A DNA stretch of 64,000 nucleotides from Streptomyces sp. 1222.5 (GTDB lineage Bacteria; Actinomycetota; Actinomycetes; Streptomycetales; Streptomycetaceae): assembly GCF_900105245.1 (NCBI RefSeq), contig NZ_FNSZ01000001.1, positions 7,624,001 to 7,688,000 of the forward strand, written 5' to 3'. Positions 44,570 through 51,689 of this stretch are shown here, one piece after another (position 1 is the first letter of the stretch; each line of letters opens with the position of its first letter). The position numbers were made by a program, and so were the translations under genes. The notes below the pieces were generated by a model. That model ran no database searches and had not been told where the DNA came from. It saw only the letters and a list, made by a program, of their open reading frames with translations.

Positions 44570-45996
44570 GCACCCCGCGCACGCCCCTGGTCGTCGTGGG
44601 CGACGCCCTGCTCGACCACGACCTGTGCGGCCGGGCCGAGCGGCTGGCCCCGGACGCGCCCGTGCCGGTGGTGCACGGCACCCGGCGCAGCTCGCGCCCG
44701 GGCGGCGCGGCCCTCGCCGCCTGCCTCGCCGCCTCGGACGGCCGCCCCGTCACCCTCGTCACCGCGCTCGGGACCGACCCGGCCAGCGACACCCTGCGCG
44801 AACTGCTGTCCGGCCGGGTCACGTTGGTGGAAGTACCGCTGGAAGGCGCGCTGAGCAGCAAGACGCGCGTCCTCGCCGGGGACCGGCCGCTGCTGCGCCT
44901 GGACGACGGCGACGGACGCGCCCGCGAGACGACCGGTCCCGCCGTGGCCGCCGTGACCGGGGCCGGCGGCGTCCTGGTCGCCGACTACGGCCGTGGCACC
45001 GCCGACGTCCTCCGGGCGGCCCTGACCACCGCCGCCGCCGAGGCGCCCGTCGTCTGGGACCCCCATGTGCGGGGCCGGGCGCCCGTCCCCGGCGTCCGCC
45101 TGGCCACCCCCTCGGCCCAGGAGGCCCGCGCCTTCGCCCGCCGACTGGAGGACGGCTGGGACTCCGACGAGCAGGCCGGGCTGCGCACCGCGGCGCGGGA
45201 CGCCCGCACCCTCGTCCGGGCCTGGCGGGCCCGGGCCGTCGCCGTGACCCTCGGCGAGCGCGGCACCCTGCTGTCCCACGGCGAGACCCCCCTGCTCGTG
45301 CCGACCCCGGCGGCCGCCGTCGGCGACCCGTGCGGAGCGGGCGACCGGTTCGCGGCGACCGCCGCCGCACTGCTCGCGGACGGCGCCCTGACCGAGGCCG
45401 CCGTGCAGGAGGCCGTGCACGCGGCGACCCGCTACGTCGCGGAGGGCGGCGCCCGGGCGCTGGCCGTGCGGGAACAGCCCGACGCGCCCGAACACGTCCC
45501 GGCCGACGGCGACACCACGGCGGACGCCGTACGCACGGCCACCCGGGTCCGGGCGGCGGGCGGCACGCTCGTCGCCGCGGGCGGCTGCTTCGACCTGCTG
45601 CACGCCGGTCACGTGGCCCTGCTGCAGGCAGCCCGCCGGGCCGGCGACTGCCTGATCGTCTGCGTCAACTCCGACGACTCGGTGCGCCGCCGCAAGGGCG
45701 GCGGCCGGCCGCTCGTCCCGGTCGCCGACCGGGTCCGGGTGCTGCGCGCCCTGGAGTGCGTCGACGCCGTGGCCGTCTTCGACGACGACACACCGGAACG
45801 CATCCTCGGCGAACTGCGCCCGCACATCTGGGCCAAGGGCGGCGACTACGCCCGCACCCCGCTGCCCGAGCAGCCCCTCGTGGAGAGCTGGGGCGGACAG
45901 GTCCTCCTGCTGCCCTACCTCGACGGCCGCTCCACCACCGGCCTCGCCCGCCGTGCGGCCCTGTCCCCGGCACCCGCCACGGGACCGGCGCGATGA
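44566..45996 (+). CDS. hldE: Bifunctional heptose 7-phosphate kinase / heptose 1-phosphate adenylyltransferase HldE
   Basis: 476-aa fusion. The N-terminal PfkB kinase (1-300) has VVGDALLDHDLCG, PGGAALAACLAA and the anion hole/catalytic GDPCGAGDRF. The C-terminal cytidylyltransferase-like domain (about 325-460) has GGCFDLLHAGHVALLQAARR with the HxGH motif, VCVNSDDSVRRRKGG, IWAKGGDY and ending RSTTGL. Kinase phosphorylates C1; the second domain makes ADP-D-glycero-beta-D-manno-heptose. All key residues look intact. No HldD epimerase lies in the operon, so the D,D-heptose form is the likely product. Confidence 0.95.
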   Translation: MSTPRTPLVVVGDALLDHDLCGRAERLAPDAPVPVVHGTRRSSRPGGAALAACLAASDGRPVTLVTALGTDPASDTLRELLSGRVTLVEVPLEGALSSKTRVLAGDRPLLRLDDGDGRARETTGPAVAAVTGAGGVLVADYGRGTADVLRAALTTAAAEAPVVWDPHVRGRAPVPGVRLATPSAQEARAFARRLEDGWDSDEQAGLRTAARDARTLVRAWRARAVAVTLGERGTLLSHGETPLLVPTPAAAVGDPCGAGDRFAATAAALLADGALTEAAVQEAVHAATRYVAEGGARALAVREQPDAPEHVPADGDTTADAVRTATRVRAAGGTLVAAGGCFDLLHAGHVALLQAARRAGDCLIVCVNSDDSVRRRKGGGRPLVPVADRVRVLRALECVDAVAVFDDDTPERILGELRPHIWAKGGDYARTPLPEQPLVESWGGQVLLLPYLDGRSTTGLARRAALSPAPATGPAR

Positions 45997-46139
45997 GCCA
46001 CCGCACGCGCGAGCCGGCTCCGGCGCCCGCACGCCGGCCGCCGCGACCGGCGCCCCGGATCGTCCCGCCGACCGGGGTACCCGGGCGCCACCGCCACCCC
46101 ACCCCGGCATCCACACCTACCGGAGGTCCGACCCGGTGA
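45993..46139 (+). CDS. Candidate 48-aa coupling micro-ORF
   Basis: Encodes a 48-aa Arg/Pro/Ala-rich basic peptide without a recognisable domain. Its ATG overlaps the hldE stop (ATGA at 45993-45996) and its TGA overlaps the GTG of the next gene (GTGA at 46136-46139), exactly the linkage used throughout the operon. It would bridge the only gap between hldE and the second GT9 gene. It could be a real peptide, a translational-coupling device, or a coincidence in GC-rich DNA. Confidence 0.4.
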   Translation: MSHRTREPAPAPARRPPRPAPRIVPPTGVPGRHRHPTPASTPTGGPTR

Positions 46140-47128
46140 CCCGAACCCCGCACCCCCCGACCGTCCTGGTGCTGCGTGCGCTGGGGCTCGGTGACCTGCT
46201 GGCCGGAGTGCCCGCGCTGCGCGGTGTCCGCCGCGCCTTCCCCGGCCACCGCATCGTCCTCGCCCAGCCGGCGGGCCTCACCGAACTCGCCCTGGCCACC
46301 GGTGCGGTCGACGCCGTTTTCCCGGCCGAGGCGCCCGGCCGTGCGGTGCCCTCACTCGCCCACTGGGCCGCACCCGCACCGGACGTGGCGATCGACCTGC
46401 ACGGCAACGGTCCCGAGAGCCGCGACGCGCTCGCCGCCCTGCGCCCGCGCCGGCTGCTCGCCCACGCCTGCCCGGACGGGCCGCCGTGGCGCGGGCACGC
46501 CAACGAGCGGGACCGCTGGTGCGCCTTCCTGCACGGCTACGGCATCCCGGCCGACCCCCTGGACCTGAGGCTGCCGCCGCCCACCGCGCCGTCCCCGGCG
46601 CCGGGCGCGGTGCTCGTGCACCCCGGGGCCGCCTCGGGCGCCCGCCGCTGGCCGGGGGGGCGGTACGCCGCCGTCGTACGGTGCCTGCGCGCCGCCGGAC
46701 ACCATGTGGTGCTCACCGGCGGCCCCGGCGAGGAGGCACTCGTGCACTCGGTCGCCGAGCGCAGCGGTCAGCACGCCCGCGACGTGCTGACCGGCGGCCT
46801 GCCCTTCGCGGAACTGTCCGCCCTGGTCGCGGGCGCGTCCCTGGTGCTCAGCGGCGACACCGGCCTCGCCCATCTCGCGGTGGCCCACGGCACCCGCTCG
46901 GTCACCCTGTTCGGACCGGTCTCCCCGCGGCTGTGGGGCCCGCCCCCGGGCCCGCACCACCTGGCCCTGTGGAAGCCCGGCCCCCCCGGCGACCCGCACG
47001 GCCGCACCCCCGACGCCCGCCTGCTGCGCCTGCGCACCGGCGAGGTCGCCGCGGCCTGCCTCATGCTGCTCCGGCCGGTCCGTGCCGAAGCCCGGCGGCC
47101 CGGACCGGACATCGCGCACGCCCGCTGA
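46136..47128 (+). CDS. Family 9 glycosyltransferase (heptosyltransferase-like) 2
   Basis: 330-aa second GT9 enzyme. It has VLVLRALGLGDLLAGVPALRGVRRAFPGHRIVLAQPAG, DVAIDLHGNGPESRDALAAL, AVLVHPGAASGARRWPGGRYAAV, VVLTGGPGEE and VLSGDTGLAHLAVAHGTRSVTLFGPVSP. GTG 46136 follows GGAGG at nine bases. The protein is as similar to heptosyltransferases as the first GT9 of the operon but differs in the N-terminal acceptor domain, so it probably adds a second residue or the same sugar to a different acceptor. Last gene of the operon. Confidence 0.88.
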   Translation: MTRTPHPPTVLVLRALGLGDLLAGVPALRGVRRAFPGHRIVLAQPAGLTELALATGAVDAVFPAEAPGRAVPSLAHWAAPAPDVAIDLHGNGPESRDALAALRPRRLLAHACPDGPPWRGHANERDRWCAFLHGYGIPADPLDLRLPPPTAPSPAPGAVLVHPGAASGARRWPGGRYAAVVRCLRAAGHHVVLTGGPGEEALVHSVAERSGQHARDVLTGGLPFAELSALVAGASLVLSGDTGLAHLAVAHGTRSVTLFGPVSPRLWGPPPGPHHLALWKPGPPGDPHGRTPDARLLRLRTGEVAAACLMLLRPVRAEARRPGPDIAHAR

Positions 47129-47847
47129 GCACGCCACCGGCCGCACCCGCCGCCCCGCCCCGGAGGACGGCCCACGCGTCGGCCACCCGCGGCCCGGCCT
47201 GCTCGCCGCCCGCACCCTGGTCGGCGAGCGGGCCGCCGGGGATCCCCTCGAACAGTCGCCTGCGGGGCCGTACAGCCGTGACGGTCTCGTGGCCCGGAGC
47301 CCCGGGCGGATGGCCCCCGAGCCGGGTCGGGCCGGTCGGTCGGTCAGGGGTGCTCGGGCTTCTGCGCCGGGGGCACTCCGCCGCCCTCGCCCCCGCCCTT
47401 GCGGCCCTTGTCCGAGCCGTGCGGGTGACGCCGTCCTCGCCGCGTCGCCCCCGCCGCCGGAGCCGGACCTGCCCGCCCGGCGCTCGGCTTGCCCCTCTGC
47501 GCCCCGTGGGGCACCGACAGTCCCTCCTGAGCGCGGGCGGCATCCACCCGCCGCTCCTGCCCGCGCACGACTCGGCCGCCCGGGGCCGGGGCGTCTTTGG
47601 GCCTTTGCGCGCCCTCTCGACACGGACGCGCCGGAACTCACCCGCCCGGCGGTACGCCCGCCGACTTCCTGGACCCGGAGCCCGCCACGGCGGCACACGG
47701 ACGCGACGCGGGCCGGGCGGGCCGCGCAGGGCCCGGCCCGACACGCCCGGGTGACGTCGTTGCGTCCGGCCCGCGCCCGGAGGCACAGTGATGCCCCGGT
47801 CAAGACGCGGCCGGCTGGTCCTTTCCCGCCCAGGAAGCCGGATCCCC
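47129..47847. other. Intergenic region containing inverted-repeat copy A
   Basis: 719 bp between the glycan operon and the STAS gene. It contains repeat copy A (47253-47427). A minus-strand frame 47344-47568 (74 aa, GTG start) ends with the same 27 residues as the small protein at 49674-49958, because that part is the repeat; its N-terminal part looks like non-coding DNA, so I treat it as a broken copy rather than a gene. Confidence 0.5.
47253..47427 (-). repeat. Inverted-repeat copy A (175 bp)
   Basis: The reverse complement of this segment equals 49875-50065 with no substitutions; differences are one missing C and one missing 15-bp tandem unit. It contains the 3' part of a small coding frame and only the left arm of the hairpin that follows copy B, so copy A is the truncated one. 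Arms are 2,447 bp apart. Confidence 0.9.
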
Positions 47848-48294
47848 ATGGAAAACGGTCAGCTCTCCCATGCCCGCGTCCGCCCCGGCGGGCCCTCCCC
47901 GCTCCTGCTGCGGACCGTGCGCGAGCACCGCCCCGAGGCCGGGGACGTCAGCGTCCTCAAGGCCCGCGGCACGGTCGACACCTCCAACGCCGCGGACTTC
48001 TCCGCGGCCCTCGCCGGGCACATCGGCCACGCCGACGACACCGGGGAACACCCCGTGCTGGACCTGACGGAGGTGTACCTGGCCTGCTCGGACGCCATGC
48101 GCGCCCTGGAGCGGGCGACCGCGTTCCTCGCCGTGTCCGGCCGTGTCCTGCCCGTCGTGGAACCGCGACCCCACGTGCGGGATGCGCTGCGCACCGCCGG
48201 ACTGCCGGGTGTCCGGGTGCATGCCACGATGGCGTCGGCCCTGAACACGCTGGAACCCCGACCGGCACCGGAGCCACCCGGCGACACCCACTGA
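47848..48294 (+). CDS. STAS-domain protein (anti-sigma factor antagonist-like)
   Basis: 148-aa single STAS domain. The strand-helix order is SVLKARGTVDTSNAADFSAALAGHI, then HPVLDLTEVYLACSDAMRALERATAFL, where Ser in YLACSDAM occupies the usual phosphorylation site. The rest is RVLPVVEPRPHVRDALRTAGL. AGGAAG lies about ten bases before ATG 47848. Partner kinases are not adjacent. It lies inside the 2.4-kb segment bounded by the inverted repeat, 135 bp before a STAS-ANTAR-GAF gene. Confidence 0.85.
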   Translation: MENGQLSHARVRPGGPSPLLLRTVREHRPEAGDVSVLKARGTVDTSNAADFSAALAGHIGHADDTGEHPVLDLTEVYLACSDAMRALERATAFLAVSGRVLPVVEPRPHVRDALRTAGLPGVRVHATMASALNTLEPRPAPEPPGDTH

Positions 48295-48429
48295 CACCGG
48301 CGCGGGACGATCCCCCGCCTCCGCCCCCGGGGCCCGCGGGCCCCGGTCGGCAGCCTGCCGTACGAAGTGGTTCATCGAGGTCGGGAAGAGGCCGACACAC
48401 TTCTGCGCGACGTCCTGACTGGTGGTGCG

Positions 48430-49677
48430 ATGAAAGCCTCTTCCGACCGTCCCGGCGCACCGGCCCCGCTCGTCATCGAGTCCTCGGTGGTCGAGGGACT
48501 GCCCGCCGAGGGCGCTCTGCTCCTGCGCATGTCCGGCAGCCTGGACGCCCAGGGGGCCGAAGCCTGGGCGGAGGAGCTGCGCGGCCACCTGGACCAGGCG
48601 GACCGCGCCGGGCTGCGGCCCGTCCTCGACATGGCCCATGTGCAGCTCGGCGGTGCCGCGGTGCTGCGCACCCTCAGCGAGACCACCCGCGTCCGCACCG
48701 GACGCCCGGACCTGATCATCGTCCGCGCCCGGCCGGGGGTGCGCGAGGCGGTGCACCTCGCCCGCCTGGACGGCGTCCGGCTCTTCGCCACCCTCGACGA
48801 GGCGCTGCGGGAACTGGCCCGCACCGCCACCCGGGTCGAGGAGCTGCCCGCGTGGCGGTCGCAGATGTCGGACCCGCTGCGGCCCTCGTACGAGGAGCTG
48901 CACAAGGAGGTCCGGGCCCTGCGCGCCCGGGTGCGCACCGCCCCGGTGATCGGCATGGCCCAGGGCACGCTGATGGTGCGCTACGGCCTCCCGGACTCGG
49001 GAAGCGCCTTCCGGGTGCTGCGGGAGACCTCGCAGCGGTTCAACGTGCCCCTGCGGGTGCTCGTCTCCGCCGTGGTCGCGGCCCGGCCCCCGGACGGCGA
49101 GGAGTGGTTCCCGGGCCGCCTCCCGCTTCCGGTGCCCCAGCTGCGGCTCCTGGGACGCGGCGGCCGTGATCCGCGCTGCCGGCGGCAGATGATCGACGCC
49201 GTGCTGCACGAGTCGCTGGCCGTCGGACGAGCCCCCGCCGGGTACGTGCAGTTCGTGGACCCCGCCGTCGGCACGCTGGCGCCGGAGACCCACTACGGCT
49301 GTGCCGAGACGTTTCTCGACCATCTGGTGCGGGGCCGGGACGAGGGCACACCGGACGCGCTGGCCCGGACGCGGCGGCGCCGGGTGAGCGTCCCCGACGT
49401 GGCCGCCGACACGCTGCTCTCCGAGGACTGGCGGCGCGTCCTGCTGACCACGGGCACCCGCGCCCTGCACAGCGTCCCCGTCCTGTCCTCGGCCGGTTCC
49501 TGCACCGGCGTGATCACCCTGCACTGGGCCGAGGCCGGGCACCGGCCGACCGCCGCCCAGGCCGAGACCGTCGCCCTGCTGGCCGCCGAAACGGCCGCCT
49601 GGCTGAGCTGGTACCACCGCTCCGTCCTCCTCGATGCCCTGGAACACCTCCACCGGGTGCTGAGCGACTCCGGGTGA
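48430..49677 (+). CDS. STAS-ANTAR-GAF fusion protein (candidate RNA-binding antiterminator)
   Basis: 415-aa protein with an unusual order. A STAS-like domain spans 1-115 (LLLRMSGSLDAQGAEAWAEEL, RPVLDMAHVQLGGAAVLRTL). An ANTAR RNA-binding domain spans about 160-215 (RARVRTAPVIGMAQGTLMVRYG, SAFRVLRETSQRFNVPLRVLVSAVVA). A GAF-like domain spans about 225-410 (MIDAVLHESLAVGRAPAGYVQFVDP to FLAAETAAWLSWYH). ANTAR proteins bind paired hexanucleotide hairpins in leader RNA and act as antiterminators. ATG 48430 gives a good STAS start. Its stop overlaps a GTG of a small downstream frame. Confidence 0.85.
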   Translation: MKASSDRPGAPAPLVIESSVVEGLPAEGALLLRMSGSLDAQGAEAWAEELRGHLDQADRAGLRPVLDMAHVQLGGAAVLRTLSETTRVRTGRPDLIIVRARPGVREAVHLARLDGVRLFATLDEALRELARTATRVEELPAWRSQMSDPLRPSYEELHKEVRALRARVRTAPVIGMAQGTLMVRYGLPDSGSAFRVLRETSQRFNVPLRVLVSAVVAARPPDGEEWFPGRLPLPVPQLRLLGRGGRDPRCRRQMIDAVLHESLAVGRAPAGYVQFVDPAVGTLAPETHYGCAETFLDHLVRGRDEGTPDALARTRRRRVSVPDVAADTLLSEDWRRVLLTTGTRALHSVPVLSSAGSCTGVITLHWAEAGHRPTAAQAETVALLAAETAAWLSWYHRSVLLDALEHLHRVLSDSG

Positions 49678-49958
49678 GGCGATCCGCCGGCGGTGCGCGT
49701 CACCGGGGCCGTGCTGGGAATCCGGACCCCGCAACGATCACGCACCACCCGGAGGGAGTCCGGCGCACGTCCCGTCCGCAGCAGCCCGAACAGCGGCGCA
49801 GGGACAAGGGAGGCGCCCCCCAGGACAGCGGCAGGCTCAAGGCGGGCCAGCCCACCGACCGCGGCCCGGGCGGCCACCCGCACGGCTCGGACAAGGGCCG
49901 CAAGGGCGGGGGCGAGGGCGGCGGAGTGCCCCCGGCGCAGAAGCCCGAGCACCCCTGA
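49674..49958 (+). CDS. Candidate small basic/Gly-rich protein coupled to the ANTAR gene
   Basis: 94 codons starting at a GTG that overlaps the ANTAR gene stop (GTGA, 49674-49677). The N-terminal two thirds are Arg/Pro/Gln-rich without structure. The last 27 residues (KGGGEGGG then PPAQKPEHP at the end) are also encoded in copy A of the inverted repeat. A clear terminator hairpin follows 90 bp downstream. No start codon other than GTG exists in this frame. It may be a genuine small protein or the remains of one. Confidence 0.45.
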   Translation: MRRSAGGARHRGRAGNPDPATITHHPEGVRRTSRPQQPEQRRRDKGGAPQDSGRLKAGQPTDRGPGGHPHGSDKGRKGGGEGGGVPPAQKPEHP

Positions 49959-50065
49959 CCGACCCGACCGGCCCGACCCGGCTCGGGGGCCATCCGCCCG
50001 GGGCTCCGGGCCACGAGACCGTCACGGCTGGGACCGTCACGGCTGTACGGCCCCGCAGGCGACTG
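49875..50065 (+). repeat. Inverted-repeat copy B (191 bp)
   Basis: Partner of 47253-47427 in opposite orientation. It holds an internal 15-bp tandem duplication (50017-50031 and 50032-50046, unit GACCGTCACGGCTG plus one base) that copy A lacks, and continues into the intact hairpin at 50048-50073. Confidence 0.9.
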
Positions 50066-50073
50066 CGGGGCCG
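50048..50073 (+). terminator. Hairpin terminator
   Basis: CGGCCCCGCA-GGCGAC-TGCGGGGCCG: perfect 10-bp G/C stem, 6-base loop, followed by TTCTCC. It follows the small frame at 49674-49958 and ends the STAS/ANTAR unit before the rpiB-like gene. Confidence 0.8.
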
Positions 50074-50122
50074 TTCTCCGTGGGCGGTCCGTCGGCGCCC
50101 GGCAGGGGCTACGCTCCGCGGT

Positions 50123-50578
50123 ATGCGGATCTCCGTCTCCTCCGACATGGACGAACCCGTGGCCCGCCTCCTCGTCGAGGAGCTGCGCGAACGCGGCCAC
50201 GAAGTGCGCGTCCACGGGGCGCTGCGGCCCGGCGCCGACGCTCAGTGGGCGGTCTGCTCAGCGGCGGCCGCCCGGGACGTCGCCGAGGGCGCGGCCGACC
50301 AGGCGGTGGTGTGCTGCTGGACCGGCACCGGCGCGTCCATCGCGGCCAACAAGGTGCCGGGCGTGCGCGCGGCCCTGTGCACGGACGCCGCGACGGCGGA
50401 CGGCGCCCGCCGCTGGAACGACGCCAACGCTCTGGCGCTGAGCCTGCGACTGACCTCACAGCCGCTGCTGACGGAGATCCTCGACGCCTGGTTCGCGGCC
50501 GAACCGAGCCGGGACGCCGAAGACGTGCAGAACGTGGCCCGCGTCGGCCGCCTGGACGCCGCCCGGAAGAATTCCTAG
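50123..50578 (+). CDS. RpiB/LacAB-family sugar-phosphate isomerase
   Basis: 151-aa protein of the ribose-5-phosphate isomerase B fold. It begins MRISVSSDMDEPVARLLVEELRERGHEV and has the active-site block VVCCWTGTGASIAANKVPGVRAALCTDA, where the second Cys position of canonical CGTG is kept as CCWTGTG with a Trp insertion-like change. Length is normal for RpiB. The altered motif suggests a specialised substrate (tetrose, pentose or hexose phosphate). It is separated from the STAS unit by a terminator and stands alone. Confidence 0.87.
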   Translation: MRISVSSDMDEPVARLLVEELRERGHEVRVHGALRPGADAQWAVCSAAAARDVAEGAADQAVVCCWTGTGASIAANKVPGVRAALCTDAATADGARRWNDANALALSLRLTSQPLLTEILDAWFAAEPSRDAEDVQNVARVGRLDAARKNS

Positions 50579-50669
50579 GGGCGTCCGGCGGGCCGGGGGG
50601 ACCGGATTCGTCGAAGGGTTCTAGGGTGGGGGTCGTCCGGGCGCCATGGACTCGGGCCCGGCCGCCGGA

Positions 50670-51035
50670 TCAGTGGGCGCCGAGTCCGCCGCCGCCGAAC
50701 GAGCCGCTGGATCCGCTGCTCCAGCGCCGGCGTTCCTTGGAGGCGCTGGGTTTGCTGTCCATGTTGCTCAGCTCGTACGGGGTGAGTGGGCGACCACCCT
50801 TGGGCATCTGCGGAACCTCCTGGGATTCCCTGTTCTCCCGGACCTCGTGCACCGGTCCTTCCGGTGGCAGCTGGGGCTGCTCCTCGGGCCTCGGGCGGGG
50901 GGACTCGCGGTACTTGACGCGGGAGTTCATCCAGAATCCGCCGGCGAGCAACGCGAGCAAGGCCACGGCCACGAGGAACAGCACCAGGCTCATGAGGCCG
51001 CTCGCCGCGGCCAGCTGCATCGATGCGGTACTCAT
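50670..51035 (-). CDS. DUF6479-like small membrane protein
   Basis: 121-aa protein starting MSTASMQLAAASG. A single transmembrane helix (about 15-38) is followed by a charged Pro/Glu-rich cytoplasmic part and a Ser/Gly-rich tail (RRRWSSGSSGSFGGGGLG). This layout matches the streptomycete family I know as DUF6479; no function is known. ATG 51035 is favoured by that N-terminus although no ribosome binding site is evident; a GTG at 51053 would add six residues. Confidence 0.8.
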   Translation of the reverse strand: MSTASMQLAAASGLMSLVLFLVAVALLALLAGGFWMNSRVKYRESPRPRPEEQPQLPPEGPVHEVRENRESQEVPQMPKGGRPLTPYELSNMDSKPSASKERRRWSSGSSGSFGGGGLGAH

Positions 51036-51189
51036 AAAACAGGGATACCCCACCCAGAACAGGGCGAACCGGACACTTTACGTGACCAGGTGCCGACAGG
51101 CGGCGACTCGACAAGCCTTCGTCCCGCGGAGGGTCCTACCCCGTCGCCGCGGAGTGTTTGCCGCTCCCCGCCCCGGCTACCCGCACGGT

Positions 51190-51564
51190 GTGACGACGCC
51201 GACTTCGCAAGCCCAGCTCTACCGGTTCCTGGAGGACCGCTTCACCTGTGCGCAGGCCTGCACGGAGTGCGCCCGGGCCTGCGCGGTGCGGGCGAGCCTG
51301 GTGTACCCGGACGGCACCGAGCGCCAGGAACGGGTGCGCCGGCTGGGCATCATGTGCGCGGAGGTGTGCGACGCCACCTGCCGTGTGCTCTGCGAGGAGA
51401 ACCACCAGGACGAGGAAGGCATCCGGGTGCGGCTGGAGTGGTGCCGTTCGGTGTGCCTCGAAAGCGCCAAGGCCTTCGACGAGTACCCCGGCGCCGAGTC
51501 CGCGGCCGCGACCTGCCGGGCCTGCGTCGACGCCTGCTCGGACTTCCTGGACATCCTGCGCTGA
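51190..51564 (+). CDS. Cys-rich four-helix-bundle copper-binding protein (DUF326/Csp-like)
   Basis: 124-aa cytoplasmic protein with Cys spaced along each helix: CAQACTECARAC, CAEVCDATCRVLC, CRSVCLES, and CRACVDACSDF. This is the arrangement of Csp3-type copper storage proteins, which bind Cu(I) inside a four-helix bundle. No signal peptide, so cytoplasmic as in Csp3. Start GTG 51190 gives VTTPTSQAQLY. It stands alone, divergent from the DUF6479-like gene. Copper storage is inferred from the family. Confidence 0.85.
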   Translation: MTTPTSQAQLYRFLEDRFTCAQACTECARACAVRASLVYPDGTERQERVRRLGIMCAEVCDATCRVLCEENHQDEEGIRVRLEWCRSVCLESAKAFDEYPGAESAAATCRACVDACSDFLDILR

Positions 51565-51631
51565 CCGCTTCCGCACGGCCGTACGGCCTTCCCCGGCCCC
51601 AACTCGCCGGAACCCCGGCATTCCCAATTTC

Positions 51632-51645
51632 TGGAACACGTTCTA
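51632..51645. promoter_or_regulatory. KstR-type palindrome upstream of acyl-CoA dehydrogenase
   Basis: TGGAACACGTTCTA matches the 14-bp pattern TnnAACnnGTTnnA reported for KstR, the TetR repressor of sterol catabolism in mycobacteria, at every fixed position. It lies 45 bp before the GTG start. Confidence 0.6.
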
Positions 51646-51689
51646 CGGTATGCGCCGTCAGGACCGCCCTTGGGGACCCTGGAGGCGCC

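Noticed and set aside
47344..47568. 74-codon minus-strand frame in repeat copy A as a gene
   Set aside because: Only the repeat-derived last 27 residues resemble the frame at 49674-49958; the rest has no coding character and no ribosome binding site.
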